In this document: piece by piece, positions 17,939 through 25,711 of the stretch
How the letters are laid out: every line of letters starts with the position of its first letter
Numbering within the stretch: the first letter of the stretch is position 1
NCBI RefSeq assembly: GCF_016653405.1
Contig: NZ_NHSN01000032.1
Coordinates: 1-64,000, forward strand
From: Halorhodospira halophila
Lineage (GTDB): Bacteria > Pseudomonadota > Gammaproteobacteria > Nitrococcales > Halorhodospiraceae
DNA: 64,000 nt
Reading direction: 5' to 3'
The notes under the pieces: model-generated
Seen by the model: the letters and a program-made list of their open reading frames with translations, nothing else
Database searches by the model: none
Told to the model about the DNA's origin: nothing
Translations under genes and position numbers: made by a program

Positions 17939-18877
17939 CTACTCGTCCCCGTCATCGTCGTCCGCCTCCTGCTCGTCGCCATCCGTGTCGTTGTCTTGAT
18001 CGTCCTTGTCGTCATCGTCCCCGTCCTCCCCCGGATCCTCGTCGTCTTCCTCGACAATTTCCTCGACATGGTCATCGGCATCGATGGCGTCGAGATCCTC
18101 GTCATCCGGGGTCACGGGTTCGGTGGCACGCTTCAGGCCGACGTCGACCACCGCCACATCGCGCAGCACATCGCGGCCGATCAGTACCGGGTAGGTCAGG
18201 TGGCTGCGGTCGGTCAGGGTGAACTCGGCCGTCTCCGAGAACCGGCCGATGGTCACGTGCAACTCCACGACCGGCCGTGACTCCCGCCCGGAGGCCTGAA
18301 CGATGGTGGCGCTGCGCGCCTTGGGGCGCTCGATGGCGATCCGGCCATCGCCGTCCGGGTTGAGCATCTGGAAACGGACCCACGGCTCGCCATCCCGCTC
18401 GAATTCCTCGATCTCGCGGGCGTCCACCGACGAGGTGGAGGCACCGGTATCGATCCGGGCATCGAACAGCAGCCCCGGCGGATCCAGTTGCAGCTCCTCG
18501 ATCTCGCCAAAGACGAGCATGCCGTCGGCACTGAGCTCCTGACCCGGGCGCAACTGATCGTCGGGACAGGCCGGTTCGTCCGAGCACTCGGGGTCGCCCG
18601 GATCGACCGGGCGCAGCGGCACCAGCCAGCGGTTCGCCGTCTGCGCCTCCATGGCGCCGGCGATGCGCGCCAGCTGCGCCTCGCGCGCCAGCTCACGGGA
18701 TCGCTCCTGGGCCTCGGCCAGGGCCTCCAGACGCTCGTCGACGCTGTCGAAGCGCTGCTCGAAACGTTCCGTCTCGGCCTTCTCGATGAGCAGGTGATCC
18801 GGGGCCGTACAGCCGGCCAGCAACAGGGCGCCGCCCACCGCCAGCAGGGCGGCACGCGGCAGGTTGATCAGGGCCAT
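17939..18877 (-). CDS. RimB-like retropepsin-type protease, lipoprotein with acidic tail
   Basis: 313 residues. A lipoprotein signal ends in LLLAGC (Cys23). A charged coiled coil follows (~31-77, EKAETERFEQRFDSVDERLE), then the protease domain with the aspartyl-protease motif DARIDTGASTSSVDA (Asp143), SRPVVELHVTIG and YPVLIGRDVL. This is the family annotated 'ATP-dependent zinc protease'; its characterised member RimB is a retropepsin-like enzyme. Residues 256-313 are a low-complexity tail with about 36 Asp/Glu in 58 positions. The ATG at 18877 is chosen for the lipobox and overlaps the upstream gene by 10 bases. It is followed after 47 bases by the transglutaminase-7TM gene. Confidence 0.86.
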   Translation of the reverse strand: MALINLPRAALLAVGGALLLAGCTAPDHLLIEKAETERFEQRFDSVDERLEALAEAQERSRELAREAQLARIAGAMEAQTANRWLVPLRPVDPGDPECSDEPACPDDQLRPGQELSADGMLVFGEIEELQLDPPGLLFDARIDTGASTSSVDAREIEEFERDGEPWVRFQMLNPDGDGRIAIERPKARSATIVQASGRESRPVVELHVTIGRFSETAEFTLTDRSHLTYPVLIGRDVLRDVAVVDVGLKRATEPVTPDDEDLDAIDADDHVEEIVEEDDEDPGEDGDDDDKDDQDNDTDGDEQEADDDDGDE

Positions 18878-19425
18878 ACCCGTCGGACCTCTTCCGTCGC
18901 AGTTTCGTTCCCGAGCCCCTCGCACGCCTCGCAGAGGATCCGCGCGATGGCCGAAACCGCCTCCGGGTCGCAGGTCGGGCACTTGCGTCGTACGACCACG
19001 CCGGCATTCCACGCGGCGTCGCGCCAGCGCTCGCCCTCCGGGGCGGCGGGAAGGTCCGTGGGCAGGTCTTGCAGGAAAAGCTTCTGCTCAATCGCCTCGG
19101 CGCGGAGCTCGGCGGCGATCAGCTGCTTGCGAAGCTCGTGGTTGTCATCCGCCAGATCGCGGGGCGGATGCAGCTTGAGGTGGCGCCGCAGGGCCCGGAG
19201 CGGGTCGATGACCTCTCGATCCCACTCCTGGCCCCGGCGGATGGCACCTTCGGCACTGGAGACCCCGAGCCGCCCCCGCCCCTGCAGACCGCTCCAGACG
19301 GCGGCCAGCAGGAGCGAAATGGACAGCCCGTAGCGGGCCTGAAGCTTGAGGCAGGCGGCTTCGACGCCCGGCCTGGCGTAGATATCCTCGGCGAAGCGCC
19401 AAAGCCGCTCGGACTCATCCAGCAA
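18868..19425 (-). CDS. TIGR02444 (DUF2390) family protein
   Basis: 185 residues if started at the TTG at 19425, which has a perfect GGAGG ribosome site 7 bases upstream and places SERLWRFAEDIYARPGVEAACLKLQ at the N-terminus, as in TIGR02444 proteins. There is no ATG or GTG in this position; an ATG at 19584 would lie inside pntB and add unrelated residues. The rest is helical (SLLLAAVWSGL; HELRKQLIAAELRAEAIEQ) and ends with a Cys-containing stretch (CPTCDPEA, CEACEG). Function unknown. It sits between pntB (34-base gap) and the RimB-like gene (10-base overlap). Confidence 0.8.
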   Translation of the reverse strand: MLDESERLWRFAEDIYARPGVEAACLKLQARYGLSISLLLAAVWSGLQGRGRLGVSSAEGAIRRGQEWDREVIDPLRALRRHLKLHPPRDLADDNHELRKQLIAAELRAEAIEQKLFLQDLPTDLPAAPEGERWRDAAWNAGVVVRRKCPTCDPEAVSAIARILCEACEGLGNETATEEVRRVWP

Positions 19426-19459
19426 ACCCGTTGCCTCCAGCAGACCGGCCGCAGCCGGC

Positions 19460-20854
19460 TTACATACCCTTGACGGTCTGGACCATTTCGGAGACGACCT
19501 TCTGGGCGTCGCCGAAGACCATGCGGGTATTGTCGCGGAAGAACAGCTTGTTCTCCACACCGGAGAAGCCGGCCCCGCGACCACGCTTGACCACGAGAAC
19601 CTGGTCGGCGTAGTCCACGTTGAGGATCGGCATGCCGTAGATGGCGCTGCCCTCGTCCTCCCGGGCGGCCGGGTTGACCACGTCGTTGGCGCCGATGATC
19701 AGCACCACGTCGGTGTCCTCGAACTCCTCGTTGATCTCATCCATGTCGTAGATCATGTCGTAGGGCACGCCGGCCTCGGCGAGGAGCACGTTCATGTGGC
19801 CCGGCATGCGGCCGGCCACCGGGTGGATGGCGAACTTGACGTCCACGTCGTGCTTTTGCAGCAGCTCGACCATCTCCCAGAGCTTATGCTGGGCCTGCGC
19901 CACGGCCAGGCCATAGCCCGGGACGATGATCACCCGGTCGGCGTACCCCATCATGTAGGCGCCGTCGGCGGGACCGACCTCCTTCATCTCGCCCTCGGCC
20001 TCCGACTCGGCGGCGGCCGGGGCGGCACCGAAGCCGCTGAACAGGATGTTCAGCAGCGAACGGTTCATGGCCTTGGCCATGAGCAGGGTCAGCAGCATGC
20101 CGGCGGCGCCCACCACCGTACCGGCGATGATCAGCGCCAGGTTGCCCAGGACGTACCCCTTGAAGCCCACGGCCAGGCCGGTCAGGGCGTTGAACAGGGA
20201 GATGACCACGGGCATGTCGGCACCGCCGATGGGCACGGTGATGAAGATGCCCAGCGCCAGTGCGGCGATGAAGAACAGCAGGATCGGGAAGCCGGAGCCG
20301 GTATTGAACACCCAGATCGCCAGCAGCAGGGTCGCCGCGGCCAGAGCCACGTTCCACCACTGGTGGTTCTCGACCAGGGTCGACTTCTTCAGGCGATCAT
20401 CCAGCTTGGCCCAGGCGATCATGGAGCCGGAGAAGGCCACCGAGCCGATCACCGCACCGAGCAGGCCGAGTGCCGCCGCGTCGGAGCCCATGGCCGCGGC
20501 CACCGAGCCCTCGTCCGCTCGCGCGCCCTGGAGCAGGGAGACCGCGGCGATGGCACCGGCGGAACCGCCACCGAGGCCGTTGTAGACCGCCACCATCTGC
20601 GGCATCTCGGTCATCTGCACCTTGAGCGCCGTGTACCAGGCGAAGGCGCCGCCAAGGACGATGGCGATTAGGATCAGGGAGATGTTCTCCATCCCCACGC
20701 TCGGGTGGGCGAAGGTGGCCACCGTGGCCACGACCATGCCGACACCGGCCCACATCACGCCCTTGCGCGCCGTCACCGGCGAGCTCATGGCCTTCAGGCC
20801 GAAGATGAACAGGATGGAGGCGACGAAGTAACTGAGTTGGACTACGACACTCAT
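19460..20854 (-). CDS. pntB: NAD(P) transhydrogenase subunit beta
   Basis: 464 residues, standard. About nine transmembrane helices cover residues 1-260, including the conserved GGADMPVVISLFNALTG block. The C-terminal NADP(H)-binding domain III shows IIVPGYGLAVAQAQHKLWEM, FAIHPVAGRMPGHMNVLLAEAGVPYD, VLIIGANDVVNPAA and VVKRGRGAGFSGVENKLFF. It couples hydride transfer from NADH to NADP+ with proton re-entry, supplying NADPH. Third gene of pntAA-pntAB-pntB, spaced 2 bases from pntAB. Confidence 0.97.
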   Translation of the reverse strand: MSVVVQLSYFVASILFIFGLKAMSSPVTARKGVMWAGVGMVVATVATFAHPSVGMENISLILIAIVLGGAFAWYTALKVQMTEMPQMVAVYNGLGGGSAGAIAAVSLLQGARADEGSVAAAMGSDAAALGLLGAVIGSVAFSGSMIAWAKLDDRLKKSTLVENHQWWNVALAAATLLLAIWVFNTGSGFPILLFFIAALALGIFITVPIGGADMPVVISLFNALTGLAVGFKGYVLGNLALIIAGTVVGAAGMLLTLLMAKAMNRSLLNILFSGFGAAPAAAESEAEGEMKEVGPADGAYMMGYADRVIIVPGYGLAVAQAQHKLWEMVELLQKHDVDVKFAIHPVAGRMPGHMNVLLAEAGVPYDMIYDMDEINEEFEDTDVVLIIGANDVVNPAAREDEGSAIYGMPILNVDYADQVLVVKRGRGAGFSGVENKLFFRDNTRMVFGDAQKVVSEMVQTVKGM

Positions 20855-20856
20855 GT

Positions 20857-21156
20857 TCAGCCGTCCTCCTTCTTACTGCTCTTGAACATATCGAGCATCC
20901 GCTCGGTGACGACGTAGCCGCCGACGGCGTTGGCAGCGCCGAGCAGCACGGCGACAAAGCCGATGGCCTGCTCCAGCGGCGTCTCGGCGACGCCGAGGGC
21001 GACCATGGCGCCGACGACGACGATGCCGTGGATGAAGTTCGAGCCGGACATCAGCGGCGTGTGCAGGATGACCGGCACCCGGGTGATGACCTCGTAACCG
21101 GCCACCGCTGCGAGCATGAAGACATAGAGTGCGACGAGCCCGCCGACCTCGATCAT
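20857..21156 (-). CDS. pntAB: NAD(P) transhydrogenase subunit alpha, membrane part
   Basis: 99 residues with three hydrophobic helices (LVALYVFMLAAVAGYEVI; GSNFIHGIVVVGAMVALGV; GFVAVLLGAANAVGGYVVTERML). This is the domain that forms the C-terminal end of PntA in E. coli but is a separate polypeptide in the split-alpha type known from Rhodospirillum. It overlaps the pntAA stop by 4 bases (ATGA). Confidence 0.93.
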   Translation of the reverse strand: MIEVGGLVALYVFMLAAVAGYEVITRVPVILHTPLMSGSNFIHGIVVVGAMVALGVAETPLEQAIGFVAVLLGAANAVGGYVVTERMLDMFKSSKKEDG

Positions 21157-22292
21157 GACTTACCTCCTTCCAGGCGCTCCCGGGTGGCCCCGTGGCGAAC
21201 CTGGCCGTCGTGGGTCAGACAGGTATCCGCGATCACCTGGTCGTCCCAGTTGAGAGTCAGGTCACCATCCTGAACCATCAGCGTCAGCAGGTTGTACAGG
21301 TTCTTGCTGTACATCTCGCTGGTGTGGACGGCGACGCTGGCGGGGAGATTCTTCGGCCCGACCACCAGAACCCCGTTGTGGGTGACGTCCTTGCCGGCCT
21401 TGGTGACCTCGCAGTTGCCGCCGGTCTCGGCGGCCATGTCGACAATCACCGTGCCACCGCCCATGCGCTCGACCGTCGCCTTGTCGATGATCTTCGGCGC
21501 CGGGCGGCCCGGGATGGCGGCCGTGGTCACCACCACATGGGCGTTGGCGACATGGTTGGCCAGCACCTCGGCCTGCTGTTGCTGCTCCTCGGCGGTGAGC
21601 TCGCGGGCATAGCCGCCCTCGCCCACGGCCGAGACCCCGGTGTCGATGAACTTGGCACCGAGCGACTCGACCTGTTCCTTGGTCTCGGGGCGCACGTCGT
21701 AGCCCTCGACCTGGGCGCCGAGGCGGCGGCAGGTGGCAATGGCCTGCAGGCCAGCCACACCGGCACCGACCACCACGGCCTTGGCCGGACGGATGGTCCC
21801 GGCGGCGGTGGTGAGCATCGGGAAGAAACGCGGGGAACGCTCGGCGGCGATCAGCGCGGCCTTATAGCCGGCGGCAGCCGCCTGGGAGGAGAGGGCGTCG
21901 ATGGACTGGGCCCGGGTGATCCGCGGGACGAGCTCCATAGCGAAGGAGGTGACCTTCCGCTTGCACAGCGTCTGGATCCGCTCGTCGCCCTCGTGGGGCG
22001 TCAGGAAGCTGATGAGCACCGCTCCTTCCTTCACCTGGCCGGTCTCCTTGACGCTCAGCGGCTGCACGCTGAGCAGGACATCGGCCTCCTTGAGCAGCTC
22101 GTCACGGGACTGGACGATGCGAACACCGCCGGCTTCGTAATCGGCATCATCGAACCCGGCGCCCTCACCCGCTCCCGTCTCCAGGAGCAGCTCGACGCCG
22201 AGTTTGCCGAACTGCTTCAGGACCCCAGGGACGAGCGCGACACGCCGCTCGCCGGGCCGGGTCTCCTTCGGCACGGCAACCTTGATGGCCAT
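21153..22292 (-). CDS. pntAA: NAD(P) transhydrogenase subunit alpha, NAD-binding part
   Basis: 379 residues. It is the peripheral NAD(H)-binding domain I, related to alanine dehydrogenase. The N-terminus KVAVPKETRPGERRVALVPGVLKQFGKLG, the block AKAVVVGAGVAGLQAIATCRRLGA and VVTTAAIPGRPAPKII are diagnostic. It ends before the membrane helices, which are carried by pntAB, giving a three-subunit enzyme. The upstream 260 bases separate it from the divergent HNH gene. The ribosome site is GGGGGATC, 5 bases before the ATG. Confidence 0.96.
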   Translation of the reverse strand: MAIKVAVPKETRPGERRVALVPGVLKQFGKLGVELLLETGAGEGAGFDDADYEAGGVRIVQSRDELLKEADVLLSVQPLSVKETGQVKEGAVLISFLTPHEGDERIQTLCKRKVTSFAMELVPRITRAQSIDALSSQAAAAGYKAALIAAERSPRFFPMLTTAAGTIRPAKAVVVGAGVAGLQAIATCRRLGAQVEGYDVRPETKEQVESLGAKFIDTGVSAVGEGGYARELTAEEQQQQAEVLANHVANAHVVVTTAAIPGRPAPKIIDKATVERMGGGTVIVDMAAETGGNCEVTKAGKDVTHNGVLVVGPKNLPASVAVHTSEMYSKNLYNLLTLMVQDGDLTLNWDDQVIADTCLTHDGQVRHGATRERLEGGKS

Positions 22293-22491
22293 GGTTTGAT
22301 CCCCCGTTTGCGGCAGTTGTTAGCCGTTGGATTGTTCGTGACGACTGTCCGGACGGGCCTCGACCCGGGCCCGGATCACGGCGCACGGATACCGCCGCGC
22401 GCCCAGCCGAACGGGCAGATGCTAGCGAATCGGCCACGGGGTGTGAAGCGGTGCCGCGGTGCGGCAAAACCGCAACCCCGCCCACCGACTG

Positions 22492-22521
22492 TTGTCAAGA
22501 GGCGTGCCAACCGGCTATAAG
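22492..22521 (+). promoter_or_regulatory. Sigma-70-type promoter of the HNH gene
   Basis: TTGTCA (22492-22497) and TATAAG (22516-22521) are separated by 18 bases, each 5/6 to consensus. The expected transcript starts about 28 bases before the GTG of the HNH gene. This is one of the best housekeeping promoter matches in the window. The DNA from 22293 to 22491 holds no gene that I can support. Confidence 0.6.
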
Positions 22522-22555
22522 AGGGCAAGCCCAATGCCTGACACGGGGGTGGGCA

Positions 22556-23140
22556 GTGCTCGAACACCGCATATTGCGCACCGACATATCCGGCATGCCG
22601 CTGGAGTGGGTCGGCTTCGAGGAGGCGGTCCGCTACTACTACCTCGGCCAGGTCGCCTACGCCTGCGGCAGTACACTCTACCGGGTCCGAGGCGGGTTCA
22701 ACTCGGCCACCGGGCGACGATCGTACCTTGACCTGAACTCGATCATCGCCACCGAGGGAACCCGACAGGCATCGCTCAAGGGTCGACCGGGCTACACGCC
22801 CCCGCTCAACAATCCGACCCTGTTCCGCCGCGACGCCCACCTCTGCCTTTACTGCGGCAGGCGCTTCCGTTCCTCCGAACTCTCCCGCGATCACGTCACC
22901 CCGGTCAGCCGCGGCGGCGCCAACACCTGGAACAACGTGGTCACCGCCTGCAAGCGCTGCAACAACCACAAGAGCGACCGGACCCCGGAGGCCGCGGGCA
23001 TGGAGTTGCTGGCGGTGCCATTCACGCCCACCCACGCCGAGTATGTCTACCTGCAGGGCCGGCGCATCCTTGCCGACCAGATGGAGTTCCTGCGCTCGCA
23101 CTTCCCGCGGCGCAGCCCGCTGCGGGTGCGCGAGCCGTAG
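22556..23140 (+). CDS. HNH endonuclease family protein
   Basis: 194 residues from the GTG at 22556, chosen because homology-like sequence (VLEHRILRTDISGMPLEWVGFEEAV) starts there and the promoter is 35 bases upstream; the frame's upstream ATG precedes that promoter. The C-terminal HNH module has a CLYC pair (97-100), DHVTPVSRGGANTWNNVV with the first His and Asn, and CKRCNNHK. The N-terminal ~90 residues resemble a conserved proteobacterial HNH subfamily of unknown role. It is a stand-alone gene with no methylase or toxin partner, so a chromosomal maintenance role is as likely as defence. Confidence 0.83.
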   Translation: MLEHRILRTDISGMPLEWVGFEEAVRYYYLGQVAYACGSTLYRVRGGFNSATGRRSYLDLNSIIATEGTRQASLKGRPGYTPPLNNPTLFRRDAHLCLYCGRRFRSSELSRDHVTPVSRGGANTWNNVVTACKRCNNHKSDRTPEAAGMELLAVPFTPTHAEYVYLQGRRILADQMEFLRSHFPRRSPLRVREP

Positions 23141-23155
23141 CCCAGCAGCGCCCTT

Positions 23156-23177
23156 CTCCGAGGCGGCCTATTCGGAG
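23156..23177. terminator. Possible hairpin between convergent HNH and fusion-lipoprotein genes
   Basis: CTCCGA and TCGGAG form a 6-bp stem with a 10-base loop between the two convergent coding ends, overlapping the stop of the minus-strand gene. No T-tract is seen; weak support. Confidence 0.28.
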
Positions 23178-25597
23178 CGCTCGATGCGCCGGCGCTCCTC
23201 GTAGAGCAGGTAGTCCTGGAGCTGCGGCAGCCGGTGCTCGTCGCCGATGGCGTCCTCGCCGCCAAGGACATGCCCCGCGCCTGGGTGACCTCCGCGGCCC
23301 CGGTCGATGAGCCAGTCCCAGGTCATCTGCCCCGGGTAGATCAGTCCGATATCGGCCCACGCCACCTCGGCCTCGTCCAGATCGCCCTCCGTGTAAGTGG
23401 CCACGATGTCGGCCTCCGGGGCGTCGCCCGCCTCCCCGGCCAGGGCAAGCGTGTGCGGCATCGAGACCCGGTGCCAGCGCTGCCCCACGCCCTCGTGGAC
23501 GGCGAAGGCCACGTCGTAGACCTCACCGGGCTCCAGGGCGTGGCTGTCTGTGGGGTCCGGCGCCTCTAGCGAGCGGGTCAGGCGAACTCGCCAGGCGCCG
23601 TCCTCATAGCCACCGTCGGCCCGGATCGCCCCGCGGCTGCCGTCCGGCTCCTGCAGGAAACGCTGCGGCAGAACGTCCCCGTCCTCCCAGGGGTGGTCGG
23701 GGTCGAAATCGGTGGCGTGCCCCTCGCTCAGGTAGTAAAGGTCGTCCTGGTCGTAGTCACCCGCGAACAACCGCTCGCGGTCCAGGGCACGGAAGCCGGC
23801 CTCGTCGGGGTCGTACATCCAGCGCGGCTGCTCCGCCTCGTCGTCCCAGTTGTCGGTGAACATGCCGCGTCCCGCAGAGCTGTGGCGGTACTCGAGGACG
23901 TAGCCGTTGTCGGCGTAACCCAGGGGATGGGAGCGGTGGGCACGCCACTGCCACAGGTCGAGGAACTCACCGCGCTCGCGCATCGCCTCAAGCTCCGCCT
24001 CATCCCGCACGGCCGCCCAGTCGGCGGCGCCGTCACCGTCCTCGCGCGACTGGGGGATGTACTTGCGCACGTCCGAGCGCCCCAGGGTCTCGCCCAGGTG
24101 GGGGTGGGCCCGTACCTCGTCGGCCCCGGCGGCGCCGGTGAGCCCGCGCATACCCTCGTGGGCGGTCATGAATCCGCCGTAGCGGTCGAGCCCGACGTCC
24201 CCGTCGTCCAAGAGCATGGAGATGCGGTCCTCGTAGAGGCCGTGCTCGTCGGGTTCCGGACCCCCACTCCCGTAGCGGACCCACTCGCCACCGCTGCCGC
24301 GCCCCTCCACCTCGTAGACCCAGTACTGGTGATACCAGGACGGGGCCTCGGTGGCGAACTCGTAGCGGATCTGGATGGCCTCGTCGTTGTAGACGGCCCC
24401 CACCCGCAAGGTGCGCTCGAGCTCGCCGCGCGGCGGGATATAGACGTTACGCTGCGCATCCTCGGCCAGGGGCCGGTCCGGTTCCAGGCGGACGTCGAGC
24501 AGCGCCGAGGCCGCCCGCCACAGCCGCACGCTGTCGAACAGACCGCCCTCCAGCTCCACGTGGGCGAGACCAGCGCTGCGGTAGAGGTGGGCCTCCGGCG
24601 CCGCCGCCTCCAGTGCCTCGCTGTGGGAGAAGGGCACCACCCGGTCGTTGGTGCCGTGGACCAACAGCAGCTCCGGGTGGTAGTCCGACCAATCCCGACG
24701 GGACGGGTCCAGCTCCTCCAGGGCATCGCGGTAAGCGGCCGGGATCTGCTCCAAGTAGTCATCGAAGGCCTGGGGGTCGTCATTGGCGAGCAGATCCACC
24801 AGGGCGGCCGCCTCCTCGCCCAGCGCCGCGCGCTCGGCGCCGATGTCCGACTCTGGGTCATCCAGCCGGCGTTCGGCGATACGCTGCAGCCACTCCCGGT
24901 CATCCCCGTCCACCCGGCTGGCCAGTGCCTGGAGGAGAACCCAGCGGCTCTCCGCCCGTGGCGCCGGGTCATCCTGGGCGTCGGCCAACGCGTCGTACCC
25001 GGTGGTGATGTAGCGCAGCCACGCCTCAAGATCGTAGTACCCACCGATCAGGGCGACGAACTCCACGCGCCGGCGCAGCTCGTCGTCGGCGGTGGCGAGC
25101 AGCACCGGACCGCTCATCAGGCTCAGGGTGCTCACCCCCAGGGGCAGCCCGCGACTCGCCTCGCGGTTGGCCATATGGCGGACCGCATCGGCGACGTCAT
25201 CGCGATTCTCCGGCCCCCAGCGCAGCTCGCGCAGCCCCTCCACCTCGGGCACCAGGACCCGGTAGCCGACTCGGGTCAGGCTCTCGGCCATCTCCACCAG
25301 GCGCCGGTCGTCCTTGCCCTGCTCGGTCAGGCCGTGAATCAGCACCAGGTTGCCGCGGGCCTCGCCGTCCGGGCGGTAGAGATCCGCCTCGCGCTCGCCT
25401 TGGCCCTTGTCGTAGCGCACTGAAGTGCGCTCAGGGTCGCCGCCGCGATCCTGCAGGCGGGTCTCTTCGTGGCCCTCGGCGCTCAGATCGCCGAGCAGCA
25501 AGGCGGCCTCGTACTCCCGGTCGAGGGTGGCGCAACCGCCGGCGGACAGGGCCGCTGCGGCGCAGGCCAGGGTGGCGGATCGGGGGATTCGGGACAC
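23168..25597 (-). CDS. Alpha/beta hydrolase - EB_dh (haem-binding) fusion lipoprotein
   Basis: 809 residues, strongly acidic. The N-terminus has a signal with a weak lipobox (SAGGC, Cys22). Residues ~60-370 look like an alpha/beta hydrolase: NLVLIHGLTEQGKDD, nucleophile elbow GVSTLS (Ser156), VHGTNDRVVPF (Asp318) and AGLAHVE (His346). Residues ~395-790 resemble the ethylbenzene-dehydrogenase-related (EB_dh) domain, a haem-b-binding fold: QIRYEFATEAPSWYHQYWVY, HGLYEDRISMLLDDG, FLDLWQWRAHRSHPLGYADNG and RGAIRADGGYEDGAWRVRLTR. The GTG at 25597 has a GAGGTG ribosome site. The frame is continuous, so the fusion is real in this sequence. Function is unknown; both domain calls are mine from motifs. 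Confidence 0.72.
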   Translation of the reverse strand: MSRIPRSATLACAAAALSAGGCATLDREYEAALLLGDLSAEGHEETRLQDRGGDPERTSVRYDKGQGEREADLYRPDGEARGNLVLIHGLTEQGKDDRRLVEMAESLTRVGYRVLVPEVEGLRELRWGPENRDDVADAVRHMANREASRGLPLGVSTLSLMSGPVLLATADDELRRRVEFVALIGGYYDLEAWLRYITTGYDALADAQDDPAPRAESRWVLLQALASRVDGDDREWLQRIAERRLDDPESDIGAERAALGEEAAALVDLLANDDPQAFDDYLEQIPAAYRDALEELDPSRRDWSDYHPELLLVHGTNDRVVPFSHSEALEAAAPEAHLYRSAGLAHVELEGGLFDSVRLWRAASALLDVRLEPDRPLAEDAQRNVYIPPRGELERTLRVGAVYNDEAIQIRYEFATEAPSWYHQYWVYEVEGRGSGGEWVRYGSGGPEPDEHGLYEDRISMLLDDGDVGLDRYGGFMTAHEGMRGLTGAAGADEVRAHPHLGETLGRSDVRKYIPQSREDGDGAADWAAVRDEAELEAMRERGEFLDLWQWRAHRSHPLGYADNGYVLEYRHSSAGRGMFTDNWDDEAEQPRWMYDPDEAGFRALDRERLFAGDYDQDDLYYLSEGHATDFDPDHPWEDGDVLPQRFLQEPDGSRGAIRADGGYEDGAWRVRLTRSLEAPDPTDSHALEPGEVYDVAFAVHEGVGQRWHRVSMPHTLALAGEAGDAPEADIVATYTEGDLDEAEVAWADIGLIYPGQMTWDWLIDRGRGGHPGAGHVLGGEDAIGDEHRLPQLQDYLLYEERRRIERSE

Positions 25598-25711
25598 GGT
25601 GGCACCTCGCTGTGGACACCCGGAACGGGGTCCGGGACGGTTGAGTCGCAGCCGCCTATTCTGCACGTTGTCCGTCACGCATCCGACCCCTGAACCGCAG
25701 GAGCGCTGGCC

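Noticed and set aside
22451-22555. ATG start 105 bases upstream of the chosen HNH start
   Set aside because: It would precede the TTGTCA/TATAAG promoter and adds a Cys-rich stretch without similarity to HNH proteins.
22556-23140. HNH gene as part of a defence island
   Set aside because: Its neighbours are pntAA and a lipoprotein gene; no methylase, toxin, integrase or composition change is seen nearby.
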